The notes below the pieces were generated by a model that was not told the origin of the DNA, ran no database searches, and saw only the letters and a list, made by a program, of their open reading frames with translations. A program made the translations under genes and the position numbers. A stretch of DNA of 64,000 bases from Allomuricauda sp. CAU 1633 (GTDB lineage Bacteria > Bacteroidota > Bacteroidia > Flavobacteriales > Flavobacteriaceae): positions 61,971 to 125,970 of the forward strand of contig NZ_JAFLNE010000008.1 in assembly GCF_017313225.1 (NCBI RefSeq), read 5' to 3'. Each line of letters begins with the position of its first letter. Position 1 is the first letter of the stretch. This document shows, piece after piece, positions 56,247 through 64,000 of the stretch.

Positions 56247-56982
56247 TCTTTTAATCGCATCCCTTCCTTTGTTGGTAACGGGACAAAGTAAGCCTATAGA
56301 TCTTCAACAAAAGGATACGGTTGAATATAAAGATGAATTTGGACTACGTGTTGGTGCCGATTTAAGCAGATTAACGTTTTCCTTTATTGATGAGGACTAT
56401 ACAGGAATTGAGCTTGTGGGCGACTACCGACTCACCCAAAAATTGTATTTGGCTGCTGAAGTAGGTAACGAAACAAAACTCCAAGACGAGACCCTAGGAC
56501 ACACCGTGCTGTATGAGTATGAAACTTCGGGCAGTTACATTAAAGCTGGTGTGGAGATTAACACCTATGAGAATTGGTTTGGGATGAACAACGCCATCAC
56601 CATTGGCGGGCGGTACGCCTTCGCCAGTTTTAACCAAACCCTGAACGACTACACCATTTTTGAAAGTGAAAACTTTTTCAACCAAGAGTTTTTGCCGGGC
56701 TCAGACCCCAATGTGGAGTTCAGTGGACTCAGTGCCTCATGGCTTGAATTTGTGATGGGCATAAAAGCCGAACTTTTTGCCAATATTTATATTGGCATGA
56801 GTGCACGATTAGGTTTTTTGATCACTAACTCAGAGAATGAGCGTTTTCCCAACCTTTGGATTCCCGGTTTTAACAAAGTGACCGATGGAAGTAATTTTGG
56901 AGTGGGCTACAACTATACCCTTACCTACTTTATTCCACTATATAAAAAGTCGAAAAAGAAAAAGGAAACCGACCTAGAATGA
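56227..56982 (+). CDS. DUF6048 family outer-membrane barrel-like protein
   Basis: A 251-residue protein with a signal peptide (ending VTGQ) and a barrel-like mature part: LRVGADLSRLTFSFIDEDYTGIELVGDYRLTQKLYLAAEVG, YIKAGVEINTYEN, ITIGGRYAFASF, FGVGYNYTLTYFIPLYKKS. This fits DUF6048. It ends with a lysine-rich tail after the last strand, which is unusual for a barrel that should end in an aromatic residue. It overlaps the DUF6452 gene by 20 bases, and its own end overlaps the VOC gene as ATGA, so the three are translationally coupled. Confidence 0.82.
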   Translation: MSKYFISLLIASLPLLVTGQSKPIDLQQKDTVEYKDEFGLRVGADLSRLTFSFIDEDYTGIELVGDYRLTQKLYLAAEVGNETKLQDETLGHTVLYEYETSGSYIKAGVEINTYENWFGMNNAITIGGRYAFASFNQTLNDYTIFESENFFNQEFLPGSDPNVEFSGLSASWLEFVMGIKAELFANIYIGMSARLGFLITNSENERFPNLWIPGFNKVTDGSNFGVGYNYTLTYFIPLYKKSKKKKETDLE

Positions 56983-57320
56983 AAAATACGTTGATCAACT
57001 ATGTGGAGTTTAAGGCCACGGACCTTGAAAAAATAAAAGTGTTCTATACCAAAGCCTTTGGTTGGACTTTTACCGATTACGGACCAGATTATACCGCTTT
57101 CTCAGAAAGTGGGCTTGAGGGCGGCTTTGAAAAAACCGAGGCAGGCATTGTCAATGGAGCTCTTATTGTACTGTATCACGAAAATCTGGAAGACATCCAA
57201 CAAAAAGTTGAACAGGCAGGTGGAATTATGGTCAAACCCATTTTTTCCTTTCCAGGTGGACGTAGATTTCATTTTAAAGATCCATCTGGTAACGAGTTGG
57301 CCATTTGGTCCGATAAATAA
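56979..57320 (+). CDS. VOC (glyoxalase/bleomycin resistance) superfamily protein
   Basis: A 113-residue single VOC module: NYVEFKATDLEKIKVFYTKAFGWTFTDYGPDYTAFSESG, then the second half VEQAGGIMVKPIFSFPGGRRFHFKDPSGNELAIWSD. The late H-F-K-D-P-S-G-N-E-L-A phrase carries an expected metal glutamate. Members may be enzymes or binding proteins; which applies here cannot be read from the sequence. It is the last gene of the rlmD run and is followed by a strong terminator. Confidence 0.9.
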   Translation: MKNTLINYVEFKATDLEKIKVFYTKAFGWTFTDYGPDYTAFSESGLEGGFEKTEAGIVNGALIVLYHENLEDIQQKVEQAGGIMVKPIFSFPGGRRFHFKDPSGNELAIWSDK

Positions 57321-57337
57321 GAATACATACAAAATAA

Positions 57338-57364
57338 AAAAGAGCCTGCAATGCAGGCTCTTTT
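57338..57364. terminator. Bidirectional intrinsic terminator after the rlmD run
   Basis: AAAAGAGCCTGCA and TGCAGGCTCTTTT form a perfect 13-bp inverted repeat around one base, with flanking A and T tracts. It serves the plus-strand VOC gene and could also stop minus-strand transcripts from the RNA methyltransferase. Confidence 0.9.
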
Positions 57365-57378
57365 CGTCAGTAATTAAT

Positions 57379-57419
57379 TTGAGTTAGTTAGCAATCTAAA
57401 TTCTCTTGAGTTAGTTAGC
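57379..57419. repeat. Two direct copies of TTGAGTTAGTTAGC
   Basis: The 14-mer TTGAGTTAGTTAGC occurs at 57379-57392 and again at 57406-57419, a 27-bp period, followed by a small TCTC-TTCG-AGAG stem (57423-57434). It lies in the non-coding gap 57365-57507 between two convergent genes. I cannot assign a function. Confidence 0.6.
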
Positions 57420-57507
57420 TTGTCTCTTCGAGAGTTCAAATGTAAACATTTTGGTAAACTTAAGTAAATTTTAAATTAACATTGTATTTCTTTAAGAACA
57501 GTATGCG

Positions 57508-58668
57508 TCAGTTGTCCTTAAATCTTGACTTCTTAGTACCTTCATACATTTCATAATGTACCAATCTGGCTTCCAGTTTTCCATTAAAGGCCTTTATTTT
57601 TTGAGAGGTTTTAAGCCCAACATACTTTAAGGCCTCCATGTTTGAGGTAATCAACCATGCATCTGTTCCCGGATAGTTTTGCTTTAGGGTATCCCCTATT
57701 TTGGTATAAAACTCCTCCATTTCAATGGGCAGTCGCTCCCCATACGGTGGATTGAACACCATGTGCAGTTTTCCGTCAACGGGCTTTTCTGTCCTAAAAA
57801 AATCTTTCCGTTCTATAGAAATGTATTCGGATAGATTGGCATTATCAACATTTTCCTGTGATTTCCGCACAGCGGATGGAGCTTTATCATACCCTATGAT
57901 CTTATGATGAAATTCCCTGGTCTTGTTTAAACTGGCACTCACAATTTTTTTATAGAGTTCCCCATCATAGTCGGTCCAGTGCATAAAAGCATAGGACTCC
58001 CTATTGATGTTTGCCGGGATATTACAAGCTATCATTCCCGCTTCAATCAAAAAAGTGCCACTACCGCACATGGGGTCGAAAAAGTCCATCTGTCCATCCC
58101 AACCACTGTGTAAAAGTAGGCCAGCAGCCAAAACTTCATTGATGGGAGCGATATTGGTCAAAATTCGATATCCCCGTTGGTGAAGGGAACTCCCCGAGCT
58201 GTCCAATGAAACGGTACATTGATTTTTATAAATATGGACGTTGATGCGCACATCGGCATCTTGGGAATCTACATTGGGGCGCTGCCGAACCACAGCCCGA
58301 AACTTGTCCACAATAGCATCTTTGGTCTTCAGGGACACAAACATGGAATTGTTAAAAACCTCTGAACTCATGGTACTGTCAATGGCAAAGGTCTTATCTT
58401 GATGAAATAGATTTGGCCAATCTAAATTATAGACATTTTTGTAGAGGTCCTTTTCGTTAAACACCCTGAATGTAGCTATAGGCTTCAACACTTTGAGTGC
58501 CGTTCGCAAACAAAGATTGGCTTTATAGAGAAATCCAGTATCCCCCTCAAAAGTTACATTTCTAACCCCTTCCTCTACATGGCCTGCACCTAAGTTTCGT
58601 AATTCTTTGGCCAAAAGCGGTTCAAATCCATAAAGGGTCTTGGCCAACATTTTAAAGTTCCCTGCCAT
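57508..58668 (-). CDS. THUMP-domain RNA methyltransferase (RlmL N-terminal-half-like)
   Basis: A 386-residue SAM-dependent methyltransferase with an N-terminal ferredoxin-like/THUMP region (about 7-165) and the UPF0020 catalytic domain. Motif I is DPMCGSGTFLIEAGMIA and motif IV NPPYGERL, which is typical of N2-guanine methyltransferases of rRNA. E. coli RlmL, its best-known relative, is a fusion with a second domain; here only the first half is present, as usual in Bacteroidota. The exact target guanine is inferred. The ATG at 58668 is used, although one six codons later is possible. Confidence 0.9.
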   Translation of the reverse strand: MAGNFKMLAKTLYGFEPLLAKELRNLGAGHVEEGVRNVTFEGDTGFLYKANLCLRTALKVLKPIATFRVFNEKDLYKNVYNLDWPNLFHQDKTFAIDSTMSSEVFNNSMFVSLKTKDAIVDKFRAVVRQRPNVDSQDADVRINVHIYKNQCTVSLDSSGSSLHQRGYRILTNIAPINEVLAAGLLLHSGWDGQMDFFDPMCGSGTFLIEAGMIACNIPANINRESYAFMHWTDYDGELYKKIVSASLNKTREFHHKIIGYDKAPSAVRKSQENVDNANLSEYISIERKDFFRTEKPVDGKLHMVFNPPYGERLPIEMEEFYTKIGDTLKQNYPGTDAWLITSNMEALKYVGLKTSQKIKAFNGKLEARLVHYEMYEGTKKSRFKDN

Positions 58669-58688
58669 CTTTTCTTCAAATCTTTCCG

Positions 58689-58716
58689 CAAAAATAGGCT
58701 ATTTTTACCCCTTCAA
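58689..58716. promoter_or_regulatory. Interlocked divergent promoters
   Basis: The 17-bp near-palindrome AAAAATAGGCTATTTTT (58690-58706) holds two back-to-back boxes. On the minus strand are TTG (58716-58714), 17 bp and TATTTTTG (58696-58689), a full consensus for the RNA methyltransferase gene. On the plus strand TATTTTTA (58700-58707) precedes the ZIP gene by 17 bp. Polymerase cannot occupy both at once. Confidence 0.6.
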
Positions 58717-58724
58717 CCCAGCCT

Positions 58725-59414
58725 ATGGATTTTCCTTATTTAATTGTATTCCTAATTCCCATTGTGGCTGTTTGGGTCGGTTTTTTCTTTGTTTGGGTGG
58801 TAAAACCCAAGAACACCAGTAACATAAAATTGTTATTGGCCTTTAGTGGTGCATTTTTGCTGGCCTTGACTTTTTTTGAATTGCTCCCCGAAGTCTATGA
58901 ACACCACGACCCCAAAACCATTGCCTTGTTAATTTTGGCAGGAATCTTACTTCAAGTTTTCTTGGAGTTCTTTTCTAAAGGTGCGGAGCATGGTCACATG
59001 CATTTTGATTTGGAAGAGAAAAAATTTCCTTTTTTGCTTTTCTTGAGCCTTTGTATTCACGCTTTGGTGGAAGGAGTTCCCATTCATGGCAACGACCCTA
59101 TTTTATATGGCATTATCATTCATAAAATTCCCGTTGCCATCATTCTGAGCATTTTTTTGATCAATTCTAAAATGAAATTTAGATGGGCTTTGTTCTTTAT
59201 GACGGTTTTCTCCTTAATGACCCCTCTGGGCAGTTATGCCGCAACCAATTCTGAATGGGTGGACGATTATGGGCATCTTTTAACCTCTTTGGCCATAGGG
59301 GTATTCCTCCATATTTCAACCATCATCCTTTTTGAAAGCTCCCAAGGACATGCTTTTAATTTGAGGAAGCTCTTGGTAATCATTCTTGGGATTGGGATTG
59401 CTTATTTGATATAG
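58725..59414 (+). CDS. ZIP family metal transporter
   Basis: A 229-residue inner-membrane transporter with about eight helices. The metal-path motifs are IHALVEGVPIHG (helix IV) and IIHKIPVAIILS (helix V), with further metal-binding histidines in the loop GAEHGHMHFD. ZIP proteins import zinc, iron or manganese. The protein is short at the N-terminus compared with E. coli ZupT but complete in its core. Its start lies close to the divergent promoter palindrome. Its last 13 bases overlap the convergent GT39 gene. Confidence 0.92.
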   Translation: MDFPYLIVFLIPIVAVWVGFFFVWVVKPKNTSNIKLLLAFSGAFLLALTFFELLPEVYEHHDPKTIALLILAGILLQVFLEFFSKGAEHGHMHFDLEEKKFPFLLFLSLCIHALVEGVPIHGNDPILYGIIIHKIPVAIILSIFLINSKMKFRWALFFMTVFSLMTPLGSYAATNSEWVDDYGHLLTSLAIGVFLHISTIILFESSQGHAFNLRKLLVIILGIGIAYLI

Positions 59415-60970
59415 ATTCTAGTAGTGTGATTCTCGAATAATGCCTTTTGCTCTAGAATAAGCTGAAACCTCTCCAGTTGTTTCAAATCTTCTTTACTCCG
59501 AGTGTTGGTAATGATATAGGTATCGGGATTATCTTCCAAATAGATATTGATGTCCTCCATCGAATCAAAAACAGTAAAAGTGCGCTGAAAATTGATGGGA
59601 AAGGCACTATCAAAGCGTTTAAAAGCAACTATATCGGATTCCTTAGGTATTTTTTGAAGCGCCATGGACACGGGACTTTGTTGCGTTAAAATGGGGTAAA
59701 TAATCCTGAAGAGACAGAGCCCTGTCAAAATCCAACCATTAGCTATTCCCAAAAATGCTTTTTTAAAATCATCCTTTCTGTAAAAATGTAATCCAAAAAT
59801 TGCGGCGAAGGTGGTCAATAGCAACATAAAGCTCACATTCCGAACCTCTAGAAACTGCTCTTCAACCCCCAAAACAATAAAGCCGCCTATAGGCAAAGCT
59901 ATGCCGATAATCAACAGAAAAACCAAGCTCCATAACAAAGTTTTGGATTTTATCCCCACATACATCTGGTATAAATAGAAAGCTATCAAAATGGCGACAA
60001 AGGGGTAGCATGGCATGGGGTAATTGGGAAGTTTGGTGCTGGAAATACTAAAAAACAGAATGGTAATGATTGAAACCAAAAACGAAAACAGCATAAAATC
60101 ATTTTCCTTTCTAGCTTTCCATGCCTTTTGAAACCCTTGAATAATAAAAACAGAAAAAGGAAGCAGACCAAGAAGCACATACATTGGGGTAATGATAAAA
60201 AGCCCTCCGTGGCCTTCCTTTTCAGAACCAAATCTTGACAGATTATGATCCAAAAAGAACCCTTTGGTCCATTCGCCACCAGTCTCTACATGAACTTGAT
60301 AATACCAGGGAACAGTTACTAAAAGCATCAATATTAAACCCAAAAAAGGTTTAATCCCCAAAATGGATTTAATCTTAAAATCTTTTTTAGACCATAAGAA
60401 AACAGGAATTACTAAGGCAGGCAATGCTATTGCTATGGGTCCCTTGGTTAACATCCCCAAGGCCATTCCGCCATAAAAAGGGAGCAACCATACATTTTTT
60501 TTGGTCTTAAAGTGATTAAAAAATGAAAATAGGGACAGGGAATTGAAAAAAATAAGATAGGGATCGGGAACCGCCAGATGAAATTCCTGTACAAAAAATA
60601 AGGATGACCATAAAATTGTGACCGTAATTAAAGCTAAAACTGGATTTTGCCATTTTTTTACACTTAAATAGGTGATGAGTAGCGTCAATGCGCCAAAAAC
60701 ACCGGAAAAAAATCGAGCGCCAAAGGAGTTCACCCCAAACAGTTTATAGCCTAGAATCATAAAAAAGTAATGCAAAGGGGGTTTGTCTGTCCGAAGTTGG
60801 CCATTAAAATAAGGAACAATATAATTGCCCGAAACCAACATTTCCCGGGCTGCTTCAGAATTTCTGGCTTCGTCCAAAATATAGATGGGGTACATCCCAA
60901 TAAAAGAAGTACAGATGACCAGCGAAATACCAAAAACAACCAGTGCGTCGTATTTTTTCAATACATCCAT
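59402..60970 (-). CDS. GT39 (ArnT/PMT-like) glycosyltransferase
   Basis: A 522-residue polytopic membrane glycosyltransferase that would use a polyprenyl-phosphate sugar as donor at the periplasmic face. The first periplasmic loop has the catalytic D33-E34 in ILDEARNSEAAREM, followed by LRTDKPPLHYFF, both hallmarks of the ArnT/PMT family. About eleven helices follow, and the C-terminal part (about 440-522) is soluble. Acceptor could be lipid A, a protein or another polymer; lipid modification is favoured by the PAP2 gene 22 bp upstream on the same strand, by inference. Confidence 0.9.
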   Translation of the reverse strand: MDVLKKYDALVVFGISLVICTSFIGMYPIYILDEARNSEAAREMLVSGNYIVPYFNGQLRTDKPPLHYFFMILGYKLFGVNSFGARFFSGVFGALTLLITYLSVKKWQNPVLALITVTILWSSLFFVQEFHLAVPDPYLIFFNSLSLFSFFNHFKTKKNVWLLPFYGGMALGMLTKGPIAIALPALVIPVFLWSKKDFKIKSILGIKPFLGLILMLLVTVPWYYQVHVETGGEWTKGFFLDHNLSRFGSEKEGHGGLFIITPMYVLLGLLPFSVFIIQGFQKAWKARKENDFMLFSFLVSIITILFFSISSTKLPNYPMPCYPFVAILIAFYLYQMYVGIKSKTLLWSLVFLLIIGIALPIGGFIVLGVEEQFLEVRNVSFMLLLTTFAAIFGLHFYRKDDFKKAFLGIANGWILTGLCLFRIIYPILTQQSPVSMALQKIPKESDIVAFKRFDSAFPINFQRTFTVFDSMEDINIYLEDNPDTYIITNTRSKEDLKQLERFQLILEQKALFENHTTRIYIK

Positions 60971-60992
60971 ATGGTATTATCCTTGTGACAAA

Positions 60993-61679
60993 TTAGCCAT
61001 TAAAAAACTGTCTGAACGCATTTTGGGTATTCTGTTGGATTCGCTGTACATTAATTTGAATCTGTTTGCCGTGCCATCTTTTAGGAAATCGGCGAACAAT
61101 CAAGTAGGCTGCTACTGACGAAAAAGCACCAAAAAGAATTCCAAAATACACATCAACAAAAAAATGTTGCACCAAATAAATACGGGATAGACCTACCAGC
61201 AATCCGAGGACCATAAGAATCCAACTGGCGGTTTTATTTCGTGATAGCAAGGCAAAAAAAGAAACCAAATAAAAAATAGTGGCCGTATGGCCTGATGGAA
61301 ATGAATTGACATATCGGATTTTCACTCCATCTACCAAATGTACCAAGTTGCCCAATCCAGAGCGATAAAAATAGAGGTACGGTCTTAATTCTCCGCGGTA
61401 CAGTCCTTTTTTAAAGAGCAGCACCAAAACTACCTGAAAAGCAAAGGCCAAAAGGAATACGGCCAACCATTTAAACCGGAACCGCAGGACCAATAGAACA
61501 GCTAAAGCAACGGTAAGCGCATTTCCCAACGAACTGGCCCTAATGAAAAAGGCATCCCAAAAAGGGGTTCTTAAGCTGTTAATCGCCAGAAGAATCTCTC
61601 CTTTAGGGTAGAACGTAAGCGGGAAAAGAAGAGCTAAAATTAGAAAGAACGGTAGCAATCTTTGAAGTACAATGCGCAT
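60993..61679 (-). CDS. PAP2 superfamily phosphatase
   Basis: A 228-residue membrane phosphatase. The three PAP2 motifs are in place: K90/K91 with R99-P100 (GLYRGELRP), SFPSGH (126-131) and SR165-166 with H172 and D176 (LSRIYLVQHFFVD). Five or six membrane helices surround them. Substrates in this family include undecaprenyl pyrophosphate, phosphatidate and lipid A phosphates. It is the first gene of the pair with GT39, so recycling of the polyprenyl carrier or removal of lipid A phosphate is plausible. A TAACTTTG box lies 17 bp before the start. Confidence 0.92.
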   Translation of the reverse strand: MRIVLQRLLPFFLILALLFPLTFYPKGEILLAINSLRTPFWDAFFIRASSLGNALTVALAVLLVLRFRFKWLAVFLLAFAFQVVLVLLFKKGLYRGELRPYLYFYRSGLGNLVHLVDGVKIRYVNSFPSGHTATIFYLVSFFALLSRNKTASWILMVLGLLVGLSRIYLVQHFFVDVYFGILFGAFSSVAAYLIVRRFPKRWHGKQIQINVQRIQQNTQNAFRQFFNG

Positions 61680-61696
61680 GCCTGGAGGTTTGTACC

Positions 61697-61704
61697 CAAA
61701 GTTA
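61697..61704 (-). promoter_or_regulatory. Predicted -7 box of the PAP2-GT39 pair
   Basis: TAACTTTG on the minus strand, a perfect TAnnTTTG, ending 17 bp before the PAP2 start at 61679. A TTG at 61722-61720 is 15 bp away, slightly short. The rest of the gap (61705-61827) shows no other feature. Confidence 0.4.
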
Positions 61705-61827
61705 TTTCAAGAAAAAAGGCAAGAGGTTAAGAAGCGATTATGGGTTCTTTATAAATTCTTTTACTGGATGTAAATAAATTTTTACCATCACTTTTCCGAA
61801 AAGTTGAATTAACTTTTACTTGAAGTT

Positions 61828-62466
61828 TTATTCCAAAATACTCCTGTAAATCAATACCCAGTGGCTCATAGCCCCTCCCAGCACAAAGAAATGCCATATC
61901 AAATGGTTAAATGGGATTCTTTTGACAGCATAAAAAATTATACCCAAGGTATAAAATGCACCTCCTAAGGAGAGATATAATAACCCTGTGGCTGAAAGGT
62001 TCTGAACCAAATACGATAAGTCAATTACAATGACCCACCCCATCACTCCATAAAGCACAAGGGAAAAGACCTCGAATTTACCCGTAAAAAACAACTTAAG
62101 AATGGTCCCGAACAAAGCAATTCCCCAAACCAAATAAAACAACAGCCATCCTTTGGAAGGAAGAAGTACCGTAAGACAAACAGGGGTATACGTTCCAGCA
62201 ATTAAATAGTAGATGCTAATGTGATCCCAAATACGTAGTTTCTTTTTCAGTTTTGGGTTCTGAACCGAATGATATAGGGTTGAAGCCGTGAACAAATGAG
62301 CCAAGGACAAACAATAGACCAAAACACTACCAAACAAATAAGGTATCCCGGTCAAATCCCTCTGAAATAGAACCAAAGTACCTATAATGGCTAGTACTAT
62401 TCCAAAACCATGGGAATAGGCATTCCACCTTTCTTCCAGTAAAACAGGGTCAGATTTAGGCACCAA
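61828..62466 (-). CDS. Hemolysin III (PAQR/YqfA) family membrane protein
   Basis: A 212-residue seven-helix protein of the PAQR family, related to adiponectin receptors. The start EERWNAYSHGFGI, the metal-type histidine H66 in STLYHSVQ, the aspartate in IWDHISIYYLIAGTYTPV and the late H188/H192 of HLIWHFF all match. Some members are lipid hydrolases (ceramidase-like) and some respond to membrane fluidity; a haemolytic role is historical only. It lies five bases after the amidohydrolase stop region on the same strand and probably shares its transcript. Confidence 0.92.
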   Translation of the reverse strand: MVPKSDPVLLEERWNAYSHGFGIVLAIIGTLVLFQRDLTGIPYLFGSVLVYCLSLAHLFTASTLYHSVQNPKLKKKLRIWDHISIYYLIAGTYTPVCLTVLLPSKGWLLFYLVWGIALFGTILKLFFTGKFEVFSLVLYGVMGWVIVIDLSYLVQNLSATGLLYLSLGGAFYTLGIIFYAVKRIPFNHLIWHFFVLGGAMSHWVLIYRSILE

Positions 62467-62471
62467 GAAAC

Positions 62472-63809
62472 TTATTTATAGCGTTTGCCGTGTTTAACGA
62501 CCAAATCCACATCTTGAAGTAGATCAATATATCGCAATACATCCCCTTTCACCGCTATAATATCGGCATACTTGCCCGGGGTAACCGTACCCACATCCTC
62601 TGCAACTCCCATCCAAAGGGCAGGCCAATAGGTGGCCGAACGAATAGCATACATGGGGTCTATACCAAATTCATTTACCCAAACATCCAACTCATTCCAT
62701 GTGGATTGGCTGTGAAATTTCATCGGGATTCCACTATCGGTTCCAATCAACAAGACCACTCCAGCATCCAATAGCTGTTGCACTTTGGTCTGTAAGGTTG
62801 GCCTTCTGGAAGGTGTCAATTGAAAATAAGGAAGCCTATCCGGATGTTTAAAGCTGTTTTTGATGTCGGTGATTACAGTATCCGGTAATCCCAAATGCCA
62901 TAAATCATTATCCAAGATTTCTTGGTTATCCCTCAAATATTCGTAATTATAAAGCCCTTCTACAGTAGGACACCAAAATAGGGGTCCTTTATTCATTTGG
63001 GCGGTTCGCTCCTCAATCAGTTTGATAACGTCATCAGGATAACGTGGAGCTGATGATAATCCTGTATGCTCAAAACAGTCTACTCCCACATCTAAGCCTC
63101 TTCTGATTTCTTCTGGTCGATGTCCATGGGCGACAACTTTTAGATTATTCTTATGAGCTTCATCAACAACAGCACTGAGTTCTTCCATGGTCATTTGGTC
63201 ATGATCAATAAGTTTGATGACATCCACACCAGCACTAGCCAATTTTCTGATTTTTTTACGACCATCCTCGGCACCTTTCACTCCCCACCTGAAATCTTCA
63301 GTTCCTGGATATGGCTCATGTTGAATAAATGGTCCAGAAACATACAAAGTGGCTCCAGGTATTTCGCCAGAATTGATAGCATCCCTCACAGCAATGCTTT
63401 CTTCAAGTGGAGCACCCAAATCTCTCGCACTTGTAACCCCTGCAAGTAATAATTGATGGGCCGAAGCAGGCATGATTACATCTTTGAGCAAAGGGGGATA
63501 GGTTTTGTCCCAATAACCATAGTCAGCATGCCCATTGATCATAGTGTGCACATGCATATCCCAAAGACCAGGCAATACGCTCATCCCTTCGGTGGAAATA
63601 ACTTCGGCATTCTCAGGAACGGCAAGGGTTTCAACGGTTCCTACAGCCTTGATTCGTTCACCTTCAATAAGGATAACACTATTTTTAATGGGGTCAGAGC
63701 CGTATCCGTCAATTAAAGTGCCTCCTACCAAAGCCTTCAATTGGCCTTCTTGGGAAAATAATATGAAAGAAAGGAGTAAGAAGCAGGAGGTCAATCGGAG
63801 TTTTTGCAT
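62472..63809 (-). CDS. Secreted amidohydrolase family protein
   Basis: A 445-residue exported metal-dependent hydrolase with a signal peptide (about 1-19, ending LFSQ). The amidohydrolase metal motif HxH is in GLWDMHVHTM, a candidate metal-bridging lysine is in DVIKLIDHD, the histidines are in VVAHGHRPEE and CFEHTG, and the catalytic aspartate is in IGTDSGIP. The enzyme family covers prolidase-like dipeptidases, imidazolonepropionase-like enzymes and others; substrate cannot be fixed. It is the first gene of a pair with hemolysin III, next to the rRNA operon terminator. Confidence 0.9.
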   Translation of the reverse strand: MQKLRLTSCFLLLSFILFSQEGQLKALVGGTLIDGYGSDPIKNSVILIEGERIKAVGTVETLAVPENAEVISTEGMSVLPGLWDMHVHTMINGHADYGYWDKTYPPLLKDVIMPASAHQLLLAGVTSARDLGAPLEESIAVRDAINSGEIPGATLYVSGPFIQHEPYPGTEDFRWGVKGAEDGRKKIRKLASAGVDVIKLIDHDQMTMEELSAVVDEAHKNNLKVVAHGHRPEEIRRGLDVGVDCFEHTGLSSAPRYPDDVIKLIEERTAQMNKGPLFWCPTVEGLYNYEYLRDNQEILDNDLWHLGLPDTVITDIKNSFKHPDRLPYFQLTPSRRPTLQTKVQQLLDAGVVLLIGTDSGIPMKFHSQSTWNELDVWVNEFGIDPMYAIRSATYWPALWMGVAEDVGTVTPGKYADIIAVKGDVLRYIDLLQDVDLVVKHGKRYK

Positions 63810-63844
63810 GGTCGGTTTTGTTTTTGATTAAAGATAATGCATAA

Positions 63845-63877
63845 AAACAAAAAAGCCCTTCACAAAAAGTGAAGGGC
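63845..63877 (-). terminator. rRNA operon terminator
   Basis: On the minus strand GCCCTTCAC, five Ts and GTGAAGGGC form a nine-bp stem, then TTTTTTG. It lies seven bases past the 5S rRNA 3' end, where an rRNA operon terminator is expected. It also separates the rRNA transcript from the amidohydrolase gene. Confidence 0.93.
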
Positions 63878-63883
63878 CTCAAG

Positions 63884-63994
63884 GAAGGCGGCTACCTACT
63901 CTCCCACCTGGTGTGGCAGTACCATCGGCGCAAACGGGCTTAACTTCCCTGTTCGGAATGGAAAGGGGTGGGCCCCGTCGCCATGGCCACCTAG
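63884..63994 (-). rRNA. rrf: 5S ribosomal RNA
   Basis: On the minus strand the conserved core CCATTCCGAACAGGGAAGTT AAGCCCGTTTGCGCC is present, followed by GATGGTACTGC and GGGAGAGTAGG. The ends pair as helix I: AGGTGGC (63992-63986) with GCCGCCT (63892-63886), so both ends can be placed within a few bases. Length is about 110 nucleotides. A terminator follows and the window ends just upstream of it, so 23S and 16S rRNA genes should lie to the right. This is the 3' end of an rRNA operon transcribed leftward. Confidence 0.97.
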
Positions 63995-64000
63995 ATCTTC

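Overview
The window is an ordinary chromosomal stretch of a marine-type Flavobacteriaceae member (phylum Bacteroidota). The general look resembles Muricauda/Allomuricauda, but that genus call is inference. Supporting signs are: start codons without Shine-Dalgarno sequences; many TAnnTTTG -7 boxes (the Bacteroidota promoter motif); secreted proteins ending their signal peptides in A-Q; a TonB-dependent receptor with a carboxypeptidase-like N-terminal domain; and flavobacterial families (DUF6452, DUF6048, DUF6515, DUF3817, DUF4350) beside housekeeping genes.

Layout. 1-3.2 kb: the end of msrB, a DinB-like gene, a 142-bp palindromic intergenic element, lpdA, a DUF3817 gene and aroQ. 3.2-5 kb: three small outer-membrane barrel genes, two of them tandem paralogues, lying between aroQ and xerD. 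5-13.7 kb: xerD, a type II NADH dehydrogenase, a secreted M20 amidohydrolase, an ECF sigma factor with a membrane partner, an acyltransferase, a NUDIX gene sharing start-codon bases with a lipoprotein cyclophilin, and a dienelactone-hydrolase-like gene. 13.7-18 kb: a three-gene outer-membrane operon (barrel, DoxX-like, FecA-like receptor). 18.2-25.8 kb: RDD and TRIC genes divergent from SpoIIM, membrane protein, DUF4129, DUF4350, MoxR and DUF58. 25.8-34 kb: nitronate monooxygenase, mnmA, DUF6515, yidC, pyrG and a secreted TIM-barrel protein. 34-43 kb: small genes and a translationally overlapped guaA-LysM-osmC-DUF922 operon, then pgmB. 41-46 kb: a TPR/LuxR-type regulator followed by a large lipoprotein of unknown function. 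46-57 kb: bshC, an M14 peptidase, a carboxypeptidase-regulatory-like protein, an S66 peptidase, rocD and an rlmD-DUF6452-DUF6048-VOC operon. 57.5-64 kb: an RNA methyltransferase, a ZIP transporter, a GT39/PAP2 pair, hemolysin III, an amidohydrolase and a 5S rRNA at the edge of an rRNA operon entering from the right.

I see no prophage, CRISPR array, insertion sequence, tRNA or classical defence island. The most unusual signal is regulatory. Four copies of an 8-bp element (three exact TGTCCACC, one variant) start at 43325, 43336, 43358 and 43369, spaced by 11, 22 and 11 bp. They lie just upstream of a perfect TAGGTTTG box and the gene for an unrecognised 756-residue lipoprotein, directly after a gene for a membrane-anchored TPR/LuxR-type regulator. 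This looks like a helically phased operator for a regulator-target pair that I cannot match to a known system. Others worth checking are a 21-bp-spaced TTGACCAA repeat before xerD, interlocked back-to-back promoters at 58.7 kb, a 13-bp perfect stem-loop over a receptor stop codon, and several genes whose promoter geometry implies leaderless mRNAs.
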